Assembly (NCBI GenBank): GCA_018907035.1 | Contig: JACCIC010000052.1 | Span: 1,376,501-1,440,500 of the forward strand | Direction of reading: 5' to 3' | Length of the DNA stretch: 64,000 nt | DNA from: Sycobia sp. Sy_11 | Taxonomy: Eukaryota; Arthropoda; Insecta; Hymenoptera; Epichrysomallidae | Made by a program: the position numbers and the translations under genes | Shown here: in pieces, positions 26,084 through 37,999 of the stretch | Layout of the letters: every line of letters begins with the position of its first letter | Position numbering within the stretch: position 1 is the first letter of the stretch | The notes under the pieces: generated by a model | The model's input: the letters and a program-made list of their open reading frames with translations, nothing else | Told to the model about the DNA's origin: nothing | Database searches by the model: none

Positions 26084-27499
26084 ACTCATAATTATTGGTA
26101 ACACAAAAATACTCTGTCGTAACTATAGCGTTATAAAATATTGAACTTAAAATTTCGTCCCGAATTCAACATATCCTTGTAATTTTTTTAAATTGTAGAT
26201 AATATTATTTTAATATTCTAATATACAAAATTTCAGAAAATTTTGGAATTCCGATTTTATTTTATTATTTCAAGTTCAATTGAACACAGGCAGCATACAG
26301 TTCAACTAAATCTATGACCAGACAAGAATAATCGTAGTGCATGTCAAAATTATTACATTCTCATAATAGTTTGTGTTAAATTGAAATTGCACTTTAACTC
26401 TGAAATATGTCTTCAAAAGCAACTCAAATTTTTAATTTTAAAATTTTAAATCGATATGTTGTATATGATACTAAATTCTGAAGGATCTAATAGTGTATTT
26501 GTTAAAATTCAACAAATTCCTTTTTTAAAACCCTAAATCGCATTTGCGTTATATTTGTGTTATATAGACACATTATATTTCATAAAGATTTCACTAGATT
26601 ACACTGTCTTTCAATTCTTTTGACGTCTGTTCTGTATATCACAAGCGTAATAAGAATCTTCACAATCACTACGTCGAATCCGCAAGTACGTCAGAAAAAA
26701 GGGTGACGAGATCCTATTCGGAACGTTGTGAATAAAATAATGACAAAGAATAGACGGCAAAGACAAATAGTTTCTTTTATTTCATTATTTTATTTCATAT
26801 TAGAGCTAATTATAAAAAATGACCAAAATTACTAACTTGACTCTTGAATGAATTTTTTTTTAAATTTAAGGTAGTTGGAGCGTAATTAAATTACCGAGTA
26901 ATTAAACGAAGCCAATCTTTTATCTTGATATATATGATATATAAAATCGAATTTAAGGCTATATGTATGTACCTATGTATGTGTTTTTTTTCTTTCCAAG
27001 GAGTGGTAAAAATGCTTGTTACGCATTCCAGGCACTGATGCTATTGCCTGGATATGTGAGGTTCGGTGCGCCTCGATATCTAGCGACTAAAAAACCACTT
27101 TTCACAACACAGCACCCTCGGAAACCGCCCCTCAAGGCATTACTTCGCGGATGTTGTATTTACCTGTACTGACTTGGTAATCCTTCCTGTTACAGTCCTG
27201 CACGATTATTACAGTTGCTGTTCTTTTTTTCTTTCGGTTGCATTTCTGATATTATTCAACTTTGTCACGATAGTTTTGGCTAAGATGCTCACCACTTCCT
27301 ATCCCTCATGTGATGCCATCATTCATCAACCCAAACTCCCCAAAGATAGACTCCTCTCCATGTATTCTGAAACCGTTGTCGTTCGTATATACGTGACCAA
27401 TTCAGTTATCAAACGCCATCATTTGTGTAAACATTAAAATTTTTTGATCAATAAAAATTAATTATGATAAATCGTTTTTCCACATTTCCTTTTGCACGA

Positions 27500-27990
27500 A
27501 TTTAATTTAAAAAAGTGTAGTATAAACTTATTTATTGCTTCAAGAATTTTATAGCAAACAAGCTTCATCATGTAAAGAGTGGTGTCAGTGGTTTAGAAGT
27601 GGAAATGCTGATGCTAATGTCAAAGAACGTTCTGGACAACCGAAAAAGTTTGAAGATCGTGAATTGCAAGCATTGTTGGACGAAAGCTCAGCTCGAACAC
27701 AGAATGAACTCGCTAATAAGTTAGGAGTTAGTGACGGAGCAGTTGGCAAACGTTTACAGGCGATGGCAAAGATTCATAAAGAAGAAAAGTGTATGCCACA
27801 CGATTTCCTGGAAGTGCCATTAGGAATCGATACAACATCGCACTGTCTTTGCTTGTCAGGCGAAAAAAGAAGAGCTTTCTGTCGAGTATTGTGACTAGTG
27901 ATGAAAAGTCGATCTACTATAAAATCCTAAGTGCAAAAAGTTATGGATGGACCCAGGCCAACCGTCCATAATTCCACTCATTCATAAGGA
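27500..27990 (+). pseudogene. mariner transposase fragment, Mos1-like (copy 5)
   Basis: HTH-side sequence at 27535-27800 (CKEWCQWFRSGNADANV, ERSGQPKKFEDRELQALL, LGVSDGAVGKRLQAM). It then switches frame at about 27790 to KKKSFLSSIVTSDEKSIYY, the first catalytic Asp region. It ends near 27990 without the second and third Asp. No terminal repeats located. Confidence 0.85.
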
Positions 27991-28007
27991 GTGAGGGTCC
28001 CGTACAG

Positions 28008-28470
28008 ATATATACTTGGCATATCCCTACGTCGGGCTAGATCCTAGTCAATATTACTGCTCATTTCCTCATGTAGGTAATACTCGCCAGATCCTAGTTA
28101 GATTTCCCTACGATCATCTAATAATCGTCTTATATTAATTATTACTTTCTTGACTTTATTCAGATTTACTTACCTTTTATTAATGTTAAAAAGAAATACA
28201 TGTTTTCTATAGTTAAAATTTTACAAGTAGAAAAATTGTAGAAATGATTAGGCTTGCTATCTTGGATCTAGTCAGATTTCCTTATCTTCTCTCTATTTTG
28301 GAAAGAATGACGTATTTTCGAGGCGTAATTTTCCAAGTAGGAGAATTAAGGAAATGGTTAGACTTCCTATATTGATTCTAAATAGATTTCCTCAGCTTTG
28401 TCTGATATTGGAAAGAACGATATCTTTTCCTTTGCTAGTCGAGACCTTACAAGTACGAAAATTATATATA
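28008..28470 (+). repeat. Dispersed repeat family R2, copy 2, with internal tandem units
   Basis: Matches 12310-12560 over its left half. Its right half repeats a unit of about 105 bases (AGATTTCCT, then TTGGAAAGAA, then a thymine-rich part) two to three times with divergence. Non-coding. It follows a mariner fragment, as copy 1 does. Confidence 0.65.
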
Positions 28471-28477
28471 TAATATC

Positions 28478-28949
28478 ATATAATATCATATCATATCATA
28501 CTAATTTATAAAGACAAAGCGTGTTTTTGTTTGTACGAGATAGCCGAAAAAACTACAGAACCGATTGTTCTGAAATTTGACATATAGATTCCATATTATC
28601 TTGGGAAGGACATAGGCTATGTTTTTTATTTTTTACTTTTTACATTTTACTTTCATCAATAAATTAAGTTAATGGTTTTAACCATCAATTCCACCAGCGG
28701 CCACTAGGTGGCGTCTTGAATCACGAACATCAACTCAAAGTAGTTAGCTTAAAGTATTAATCCCAGGCCAGCTCAGTTGAAGAGCTGTATACAACCTTGG
28801 GATTCGTATCTTAAAGAAGGTGTAACGTTAGTCGGTATTATCCTTTTTGTTATTCAGGTTAATCTGACACTACTCTCACACCGTATGGATATCTTTTGAT
28901 TTTTGTAAATTTTATTTTCTCTTACGTGGGGAAATCTGTCTCTCTGTCT

Positions 28950-29025
<76 letters not shown>

Positions 29026-29382
29026 TATGTCTTTCTTTCCCCTTCTCTTATAAAATGGTTCTGTATGCCAAATCATACTGAATACAGTTTGTGACGACAA
29101 ATTATATTTTTGTTTTTATACATGATATTAAGTTCAGAATTGTGACAAGAGACTATTTTTTTAATTTGAACAAAAGTAATGATAGCAAAATAGGGTTCTT
29201 TATCAACAACCTTGACACTATGTATATTAATATATAAAATATATCGTCACTTCTGCATAAAAAGGCAATATTTATCATCGGCTTAAAAAATATGCTATTC
29301 GCATACCAACATTTTGATCGAATTTAGTTGGCACCACTACTAAAATATTCACGGTATTTAATTTAAAAAACGGGTATATACG

Positions 29383-29435
<53 letters not shown>

Positions 29436-29690
29436 ATGTATATTATATTGTACATATTATATATACACATTTTCAATACGATTTCTACTGAGAAATAATA
29501 TTGTATTGGCGTGTACGTGCGGTTGATTACGATATCCCGTTGCCTCAAGACGACTTCTATAGGCAGTTGTGTGTTCGGATGATAGAATACGATGTCCAGG
29601 TGTCTCAGGGCGATTTCTACGGGGGATATTGTATTTAGTTGGTAGGAAACGACGTCCAGATATGAAGAAATAAACTTCTATGGGATTTTA
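28478..29690 (+). mobile_element. Foldback-like composite repeat, copy C, truncated
   Basis: Starts after an (ATATC)n run with ACTAATTTATAAAGACAAAG. The leader, the CCACTAGGTGGCGTCTTGAA block, a (TC)n run (28951-29022), the A/T block with an (AT)n run (29385-29432), and the start of the 60 bp array (29500-29690) follow in the same order as copy A. It is cut at about 29690 by a mariner fragment. Confidence 0.75.
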
Positions 29691-30000
29691 CGTGAACATT
29701 TCGCCAAAAATTCAACCAATATCGTTCCACAACCACCGTAATCGCCTAATTTAATACCGTGTGATCTATGGCTCTTCAGCAAACTCAAATGATCGCTTCG
29801 AGGACACGGTTTTGATTAAATTGAAGAAATAAAAGTCGAATCGAAGAATGAACTGATGGTCATTCCGGAACATGAGTATAAAAATGTTTTGAAAATGGGA
29901 AAAAGCGTTGTCATAGTTGCATTGCATCGGCGGGGGGATTATTTTGAGGGAAATGAATTAGATATAGAAGAATAAATCAAGATTTCAAAAGTTATAAATA
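29690..30000 (+). pseudogene. mariner transposase C-terminal fragment (copy 6)
   Basis: Reads REHFAKNSTNIVPQPP, then LIPCDLWLFSKLK and GDYFEGNELD across two stops. It corresponds to the region between the second Asp and the C-terminus of a mariner transposase; the third catalytic Asp (PCDL) is present. No terminal repeat on the left; it abuts the 60 bp array of foldback copy C. Confidence 0.8.
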
Positions 30001-30039
30001 AAGTCTTACTTATATTTGTACACAGTAGTATCTTACTGA

Positions 30040-31676
30040 AACCTGCTTAACTGAATCTTTTATTAGTTCTGAGCGTGCATTGGATGATTTTATTATTTAC
30101 CGCGACGATTGTTGTAACACAGGTAAATCTCGTGCAGGAAGTATTCTAACTAATTCTGCTGTACATAAATCTATCCAATCTAAAAGACTTCTATATTCAA
30201 TGCATGTATTGAATCGTGCTTTATCGAAATATTTAGTAATGTCAACTAGAAATTCTTAATATTTAATGAGTACATTAGTTATTAAGAATTCATCTGGTCA
30301 TTAATATTTCAATGTCCTTCATTTGATATTTCAATTTATGTGAATATTTCTAGCGTTATTGATCAACTATCGTCTATTTCTACATCTCATTTCTTTATAC
30401 TTCTTAGTGATTTTAACTTACCTAATATATATTGGAGTATGTTATGTTACTTGTTATGTTCCTCCAAATGTTTTGAATAGTGCTAAAGTTTTAAATGACG
30501 CATTCTCATGATTAGAACTATCTCAATTTTATAAATCTCATTCCTAAAAAGATTATTCATTTGATTTAGAATTTCTACCTATTTGGTTCATGTGTAATTG
30601 ATTATGAAGAGAATTTTATAAAATCCGATTCTCATCATATCAGTGTTTATTTTCAAGTAAAATATAACTTTGTTATATATTCTGCTAGTAGTTATTCTAC
30701 ATTAAATTTCCTTAAAAATTATTATAAGTTAATTAATTCTTCTATTAAAGCTATTGATTGGCAGGGTTTACTTGGCAATGACAATATTAACATTTGTATA
30801 TCTGATCTTTATACTACTATAAATCAAATCATCAGAGAAAATACTTCTGTGAGGAAAGGTCACTGTAGCTCATATCCTAAATGGTTTTTCGTAGTTTATT
30901 ACTCATATTGTCAAGAAAAAAAATTGTCACTTAAATGAAAAACGACTACCAATACTGGAACATTTTATAACTGTTAAGAAGGCTAGAGCCGGTTATATAC
31001 GAGAATCTCGTTAGGTTTTTAGGGAATACATTTCAAAAATTAAAACCAGTACTTAAGATAATATTATTACATTCAGATTTACGTTAATTTTTAAGTGTTG
31101 TTTCTCTTTTACCTATTTTCATGAAATATGATGATTTGGAAACCAATGACTACTCAGAAATTACGAATCTATTCGCCTCATTTTTCAGAACTAATTACTC
31201 GTCCATGTCGTATTCATCGTTGTATACAAATGTTTTTCTCACCAAAATTGATACATTTACTATTTTCACATCAGATATTCAGTCTGTAATTGATAAAGCT
31301 GATGATACTCTTTCCTTGAACCTGACGGCATAACAATGTATTTGACTAAGAGATGTGTATAGGTTCTAACTAAAACTCTGTCAATCTTATTTCATAAGAT
31401 TACTACTGATTGTGTGTTTCTAACTATGTGGAAGGAAACTTTTTTATTCCCATTTGTAAAAGTGATGATAATCATAATATAACTAGCTATGGTCCTATAT
31501 CAATACTAAATTCCTTTTGCAAGGTACTTGTAACGGATTGTTTCTTAATACGCGCCGAATACAAATTTGTTGTTTAATAAAATTATATCGTTATTTCTAC
31601 AGATTTATACAAGTTAATTTTTTGATTTTATAGAAGTTAATTTTCATACAAGTTAATTATATGCGTCTCCCAAATA

Positions 31677-31727
<51 letters not shown>

Positions 31728-33850
31728 TTGCGTGTAATCATACAAAAAATAGGTTGTTATGTTTCGTTTATATTTTCGTCGATATGTTTCGTTTGTATTG
31801 CGTTCTGATTACGTTAAATTCATAAAGCTCCGTGTATCAAATAACCAACCTGTAAAGAAAAATTGTAAGGTGAAAATGCAAGGAAAGAAACTTTCATGAA
31901 TATTTCGATCATATATATGGTAAAAAAAGGGTAAAACGGGTAGTTCTGCCTCGTGCCGTTACCAACTCGCGTGTACGGAGGCCTACGTACACGTGTAGCC
32001 AAATATATTGAAAACACAGTGGTTTTCTGATGGCACAATGTACTCTCTAGGAAGTCTAACTTCCGCGTTTGAGTCGTAAGGTGTGCGCGGGGACCCTCGA
32101 GAATGCTTGGCAGTGAGTAGTAACGTGCGCGAGAGGTTGAGAGAGGCACGAAAAAAAAGAGAGAGGGAACTAGATAAATTTGACTCAGAACCACCTTGCC
32201 TTTTCGCCACTGCGAAGAATAAAAAGAATACGCTGTCCGCGAAAGAGAGCGCGCGCTATTCGCCTTTGCGCGGAATAGGGAAACTTCCCGCCTCGTCTTC
32301 GTCAAAGTAGACCTGCAGAGCGCGGCTTCGATAGTGCGCGCGACAATGGCCGCAGGTGATAGGGCGAAAAACTTGGCTGCTTCGTCGAGGCGGGGGAATA
32401 GAGCGCGGTTTCGATAATGCGCGCGTCAACGGATGAATATCATAGGGCCGAAACTTTACCGCGCTGTAGCGGCGAGCAAGAAGAGCGCGATCGCAAAATG
32501 CGCGCGCTAATATTTCTGTGATTCGACCGAAAATTTCACCGCTCTCCCCACTCTGTAGCGACGGGGGGAGAGAGTTCGGGCTTTAAAAGGCCGAGTGGCG
32601 AGCAGCAGCTGGGATTTTTTCTGTTACTGTTGTGAGACACCGTATGAACAATAAAATTAATAAAACATATAAAAATCATTTTTTCGAGAACCTACTCCTC
32701 TTCCCAATATTTCCACCACAGTACTGGATGCTATTCTAAGAACCAAGTGAATTAAATGCCTAGCTAACTCACTGGTACTGCAACATAATGTTTTTTTTAA
32801 AGAGAGCAGATTACCAATTTATGTATTTTCACAAACTTTATAGCAGAAACTTTTAACAATGATTTGTAACTTTCTCAAAGACATTTGATAGAGTTAATCA
32901 CAATTTGCTATTATGGAAACTTTATAACTTAGGTATTCATGGCAATGCATATAAATTTATTCAGTCTTATTTAATAAATAGAAGACAGGCTCTTAGGGTA
33001 ACTAATTGTTTATTAGCATTTTTTATGCTTTATCTGATATACCACAAGGATCTCATTTTGAGCCATTGCTATTTGTGCTCTTTATAAATGACCTTACTAA
33101 TTACCTATTTCCTATACTTATATATTTGTCTATACCTCTTCTTTAATCTATGCTGACGATATTAAGATATTTATGTCTATATCTAGTCAATGGATTGCTT
33201 GAAACTTCAGATTGATATTGACGCTTTATTATTATGGTCAATTAGACATTGTCTGCCTTTGAATTTTAGGAAGTACAAAATAATGTCTTACTATAAAGGT
33301 TATCTTAATTATCATTATGCTTATAAAATCTATAATAAGTTTTTATCCCTTGGTGATTATATTTCTGATTTTGGCATTATGTTTGACTGCACTTATTCAT
33401 TTACATACCATCTAGATATGGTTTATTCTAAAGTGAGTAGATTGGTTGCTTTTATAGAACGAACATATTATCCTTTTAAGAATGCCAAGACTGTTTTCAA
33501 TATTTCTAATTCTTTATTAACTCAAATTCTTACATATAGTTCCGTCAATTGTTCACCTTATATTGATTCTAATTTTATGTGGTTAAACTCTATTCAATAT
33601 AAAATTTTAAGATTTATGTCATTAAAACTGATACTCTGGTGCAGTATAATGATCATGACTATCATAATATGTTAGTTCAACTTTATTATGATGCTATTTT
33701 TGTTTATAGGGTCTTAAATAATATCATAAATTATAACCATTTACAAATTTATTTATTTACCATAATCTTACCTGTGAACTTAGATATATAAGAATCTTGC
33801 GTGAATATAACTTTAATAATAATTATATATTTTATTCTACTATAAATGGA
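30040..33850 (+). pseudogene. Second LINE ORF2 (endonuclease-RT), decayed and split by a solo LTR
   Basis: Endonuclease pieces are at 30040-30480 (ETCLTESFISS, later LLSDFNLPNI), then a linker. The N-terminal RT is near 31480-31520 (YGPISILNSFCKV). A solo LTR interrupts at 31529-32720. The RT resumes at 32880 (TFDRVNHNLLLWKL), the IPQGSHFEPLLFVLFINDL region is near 33040-33090, YADDIKIF near 33155, and the thumb side at 33190-33675. Many stops and shifts. It is a different family from the LINE at 1-3635, and the clade is not assigned. Confidence 0.8.
31529..32720. mobile_element. Solo LTR, 1192 bp, with 5 bp target duplication
   Basis: Begins TGTAACGG and ends CCACCACA, flanked on both sides by GTACT (31524-31528 and 32721-32725). 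Inside are a TTTAAAAGG promoter-like box at 32582-32590, a polyadenylation signal AATAAA at 32650-32655, and three G/C-rich 82-83 bp repeats starting at 32318, 32401 and 32483 (GAGCGCG...TGCGCGCG). The order fits a plus-strand U3-R-U5. No internal retroviral sequence is next to it, so it arose by LTR-LTR recombination. It interrupts the LINE reverse transcriptase. Confidence 0.85.
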
Positions 33851-33854
33851 TATC

Positions 33855-34730
33855 GCAGGTTATGGAACTTGTTACCGGTTTTAAATTTACAAAGGAAATT
33901 GAAGTCAATAATCAGTTGAGTTTTTTGGACATCAATATCATTAGGTATAATACTAATAATACAGTGAAGCTTAATTGGTATAGAAAACTTATTTGGTCAG
34001 GCAGGTTTTTAGATTGTAATTTACACCACCAATTCGGAAACAAAATTGGGACACTGAACGGTGTCATCGACAGAGCAATTGTCACATAAGGATTTTAGAC
34101 AGAAAAATTTGCAGATAGTAAGGGAAACTTTCATTAATAATGGATATTCAATTAAAATTATTAATAAATTAATTGCAGAGAGATTGTTTGACATTTATAA
34201 TACCGAAAATAGACATAATGTAAGAGTTGATGTTAATAAGGGCAAAATGACTGTTTTACCATATATGAGAGGATTATCAGAAAGAATTAAATGAAATTTT
34301 TGGAAATATAACATTCAAATTTTCTTTAAAAATAGTAATAATTTAAGTAATTTTTTAATAATTGCAAGGATAAGGATGATTTATGTTTAAAATCTGGAGT
34401 TGTTTACAAAATTAATTGTATGGATTGTGATGAATGCTATATTGGACAAACAAGTAGATATTTAAGAAAGAGAATTTATAAACATAAATATAGTTTGCGT
34501 AGCTAACATATTACTTCCGGTTTAAAGGAGCATTGTTTAAAGTTTTTACATTCTTTTAATTCTGTGAATATGGATATTTTGGAACATGGTATTAATAATA
34601 AGTATAAAAGGGAGAGTCGTAAAAGTATTCACAATTCAGGGAATCGAAATAATATGAAATAAATGTTAGAGCCAAGTAAATTAGATAACATTTATTATTC
34701 TTTATTAAATTGATTGGTTTTGACAATTTT
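33855..34730 (+). pseudogene. Penelope-like element: RT C-terminus plus GIY-YIG endonuclease, 5'-truncated
   Basis: The C-terminal region of a Penelope reverse transcriptase is readable at 33862-34089 (LSFLDINIIRYN, LNWYRKLIWSGRFL, GVIDRAIVT). A frameshift leads to 34061-34294 (FRQKNLQIVRETFINNGYS). The GIY-YIG nicking endonuclease follows at 34385-34640 in another frame (VYKINCMDCDECYIGQTSR, LRKRIYKHKYSLRS). The catalytic fingers and palm of the RT are absent. Terminal repeats with a hammerhead-like core follow. Confidence 0.9.
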
Positions 34731-34829
34731 GTGTAGAGGGGGGATGGTATACTCAAATTACAACATTTTTAGTTTAGTGGGGATAGGGATAAATATAAAT
34801 TTGAATATAGGACAAGTCTTCAATTAGGT

Positions 34830-35540
34830 AAGGGTGTTGGAGACAGTCAGACAACACTTTACTAACAAAGAATTTTTTCAGCTAATATTTTATTTTCAGA
34901 TTAGTCTACGGAGGTGAATGTAAACAAGGACAGTCTGACTGTCATTATCATTTTAATTTAATTTTTAATTTAATTTTTATTTTTAATTTTTATTTTATAT
35001 TTTTTTATTTATTTTGTTTTTATTTTTAATTTTAATTTTTATTTTATTTTTCGATTGAATTGATTGGACTGTAAGACCAATAAAAAAATATTTATTAATT
35101 TAAATTTGAATATTAATATAAAGTTTAGTTTAGTCCCTGATGAGGAGCCGTAGCGAACTCGAAACGTTGGACAGCCTCAGTCAATTTTTAATTGAATAAA
35201 GGGGGTAGGGATAGTCAGATTGCACTTTGTTAATAAAGAATTTTTTCCAGTTAATATATTTTTATTTCAGATTAATCTGCGGGGGTGATTTTAAACAAGG
35301 ACATTCTGACTGTCATTATAATTTTCAATTAATTATATGTCGATACGTATTAGTATTGATATAAATATATATTGATATTATTATGTTTTAATTCATTTCA
35401 ATTTTTTGTAGTTAATCCCATTTCAGATTCTTCGTGGGCGATTGTAAACAAGGACAGCTTTATTCTCATTATGTTAGCATAGTATATATTATTGTCTAAA
35501 GACTATAAAACCGATAAAAATATTTATTATTTATTTCACA
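34830..35540 (+). repeat. Tandem Penelope terminal repeats (pLTR)
   Basis: Two or three diverged units. Unit 1 starts at about 34850 (CAACACTTTACTAACAAAG); unit 2 at about 35215 (GATTGCACTTTGTTAATAAAG); a third remnant is at 35400-35530 (GATTGTAAACAAGGACAG). Each has a block with AACAAGGACA and a T-rich tract. Unit 1 carries the hammerhead-like core. The same unit occurs alone at 60836-61062 and inverted at 38385-38640. Confidence 0.85.
35131..35177 (+). ncRNA. Penelope hammerhead-like core, copy 1
   Basis: CTGATGA at 35137-35143, stem II GAG/CTC with a loop of about 10 nt, GAAAC at 35161-35165. Penelope terminal repeats are known to carry hammerhead ribozymes. I do not see a convincing NUH cleavage site paired through stem III, so activity is doubtful. 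Confidence 0.55.
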
Positions 35541-35743
35541 ACATTGAACATAAGTAAAATTTTTAATCTTTAACTCATCATTTTAGTAACAGGGACAGTA
35601 ATATTACAAATGTCAAGTAATTGTGATCATCGATTTTAAATAGATTGCTAATTCTTTTTATTAAAATTTTTTTAATGAATTGTGCTCATATTTTACCATA
35701 AAATAAATTATTAAAACAATTTATCATCAATTATTTTATTATA

Positions 35744-36599
35744 CGAGGTCAGACAATTAAGTAATGCGACAAAATTCAAAAATCGAGTATTTTTAAATAT
35801 TAAGGTACATCGCTGCGATCCTGTTCAAAGCAGTCCCCTCCCGCATCTATACACTTATTCCAGCGAAATTTCCAGTTTTCGTAACATTTCTGGAAGACTT
35901 CTTGTGCTACCTCTCCGAGTACCCTCATCACAGATTCTTGGATGTCTTCAACGGGGAGTCAAAATGTCGACCATTGACAAATTTTTTCCGATGGGGGAAT
36001 AGGAAAAAATCGCAGAGTGACATGTCCGGTGAATAGGGTGGTTTTGGTAACGTTGCGATGCTTTTATATGCCAAAAACTGAGAGACATTGAACGCAATGT
36101 GACAGGGAGCATTGTCATGATGCAGAACCTAAGTCTTCGTAATATCTGGATGCACTCTGAGTACCCTTTTTTGTAATTTTGCGAGCACATTGTGGTAAAA
36201 TACTTGAATTGGTCTTCCGTTCCACGGCTCGTCTATGACGCTCTCATGGCTTTTTTTTCAAATCGGCATTCCACCGAAACACCTGATTACGACTCAGGGA
36301 ATCACTACCATACACTTTAAGCACTTTTTCTTAAGTTTCAGTCGAAGTTTCGCCGAGTTTCGCATAAAATTTTATCGCATACCGTTTTTCTAAAATTTCT
36401 GTTTCATTTTCGTGACATGCACTTCTCGCGCGTTATTACAAAACACTAAACAGCTGACGAAGAAATGAACGTACAAGGGTTGTCAATATCTCAATCGAGA
36501 GAGGAAGGATCTACTATTGCGGTGACAGAATTACAAGTTCGCAGTGTTACCACAGACCGAGAAATAAAATCGGTCGCATTACTTAATTATCTGACCTCG
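35744..36599 (-). mobile_element. mariner deletion derivative (copy 7), TA-flanked
   Basis: Exactly inverted ends (CGAGGTCAGACAATTAAGTA on the left, its complement on the right) between TA dinucleotides at 35742-35743 and 36600-36601. On the minus strand the order matches copy 2, including the junction from the SGRP-like linker directly to the HNVL block. Stops and shifts prevent translation. At 856 bp it is a non-autonomous form of one mariner family. Confidence 0.9.
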
Positions 36600-36681
36600 T
36601 ATGGACTTATAAATGTTCATATCGAACACTTCTATGGTATAAAAAATAGAAGATTAAAATCTTTTACCATTTACATCGTAG

Positions 36682-37249
36682 GTTCGTGAAACCAGGAGAT
36701 AAAGTATCACAATTTGATAATATCTGTGAAGTACAAAGCGACAAAGCGTCAGTTACAATTACAAGTCGATATGACGGCATCGTTAAAAAGCTCCATTACA
36801 ACCTAGAGGATACCTGCCTTGTAGGAACTGCCCTCGTTGATATAGAACTGGAAGACAAAGATAAACAGGAGGAAGAAGAATTGAGATCGAAAATTGAACC
36901 AGTAATGACACAAACCGTCAATGATATTGAATCTATTCAAACAGGCATAATTGAAGCAAAAAACAATTCTGATAGTAATTCTAACTATTGTAATCTAAAG
37001 GTACCAACTACTCCAGCAGTTAGGAAAATCGCTAAAGAAAACGAAGTCGACCTTACAAAAGTACTGGCCTCGGGAAAGGATGGACGCGTTCTAAAAGAAG
37101 ATATCCTTGCTTATTTATCCAAGGTAACATTGAAAATTGAGGAAGAAAACGATGTCGAAAGAAGTTTAAAAATGAACAGAACAACAATACGGCCTATGAA
37201 AGTCAAAAAATATGCCAAGCACATGTGGAAATCAATGACAGAATCTTTA
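36682..37249 (+). CDS. DBT: DBT exon: rest of lipoyl domain, linker and E3-binding domain
   Basis: Continues the exon at 25856 after a phase-2 intron. The rest of the lipoyl domain has EVQSDKASVTITS with the lipoylated Lys. An acidic linker (EDKDKQEEEEL) follows, then the E3-binding domain at about residues 110-150 of the exon (TTPAVRKIAKENEVDL, SGKDGRVLKEDILAYL). It ends KHMWKSMTESL at a GTGAGT donor (37250). Reading through instead gives a stop after 9 codons (37274), which would remove the acyltransferase domain. Codon use is more G/C-balanced than the surrounding sequence. Confidence 0.92.
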
Positions 37250-37999
37250 GTGAGTATAACAAGTTCTAAAGGATAAAAGTTAATTTTTGAATCGAAATCG
37301 AAAACTTCATAGTAGCATATTAATTGTAGTCAAAATAAAATTGTAGAAAATTATTTTAAAGATGTGAATTTATCCATACACATCCACACATTCAGCTTAT
37401 TCTTCTTTTCTTTTTTCACTTTTGTTTATTGAAATATTCCTTTTTATAACAAATTATACTACATTTATTAAGAATTTTTTTTATTTATTAAGAGTTTTTA
37501 TTATACTCTTCATTTCAGCTCATAAATATCTTTTTAATATTTTAACTTATTTCTTCTAAAATCTATTGCGTCTACTAAGAACAAAAAAAAATTTCATATT
37601 TTAATAGTGTAGTAGATAGTTATGAAAGATAAAGTTACCAACTTTACAATATCTCCAATTCTAACAGAAGTTTTTAAATTACTCCAAAATGAGAGATTTT
37701 AAAGAAAAAATATAGTAAAGTTCCCTCACATAGTTCAAAAAATTTCTAAAAGATTTTGGAACGGAAAGATAAGAACATTTCAGAAAGCATTTAATGGAAA
37801 AAAACCTATAAATAGTCTCTTTTCTTAAAGCTTTCAGAAAACTTTCGATTTCTATTAAAAAGAAAATTTGCCAGAATGGATCCTTCGATAAATCATTTAA
37901 GACTCCCCTTCAATACATTCTCGAAATTCTTTTACAAAGCTTTAGGAATTCTTTCATGCAGTATTAACTCGGGTGTCTAGATTAATCGACATTTTTTGC
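37250..37999. other. Start of the next DBT intron, no feature
   Basis: A/T-rich. The E2 catalytic exons were sought here and to the window end without success. Confidence 0.5.

Larger units (their letters stand above)
25990..36681 (+). other. DBT intron, 10.7 kb, filled with transposons
   Basis: GT (25990) to AG (36680-36681, CATCGTAG). It contains an (AT)n run at 26025-26080, mariner pieces, foldback copy C, a LINE split by a solo LTR, a Penelope element and a mariner deletion derivative. A stretch at 26960-27430 has no stops in places but no recognisable domain. Confidence 0.85.

Noticed and set aside
26960..27430. 69- and 87-codon frames in the DBT intron
   Set aside because: No domain, no splice support and no repeat match.
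31820..32310. 161-codon minus-strand frame and overlapping 75-codon frames
   Set aside because: They lie wholly within the solo LTR and result from its G/C-rich, stop-poor sequence.
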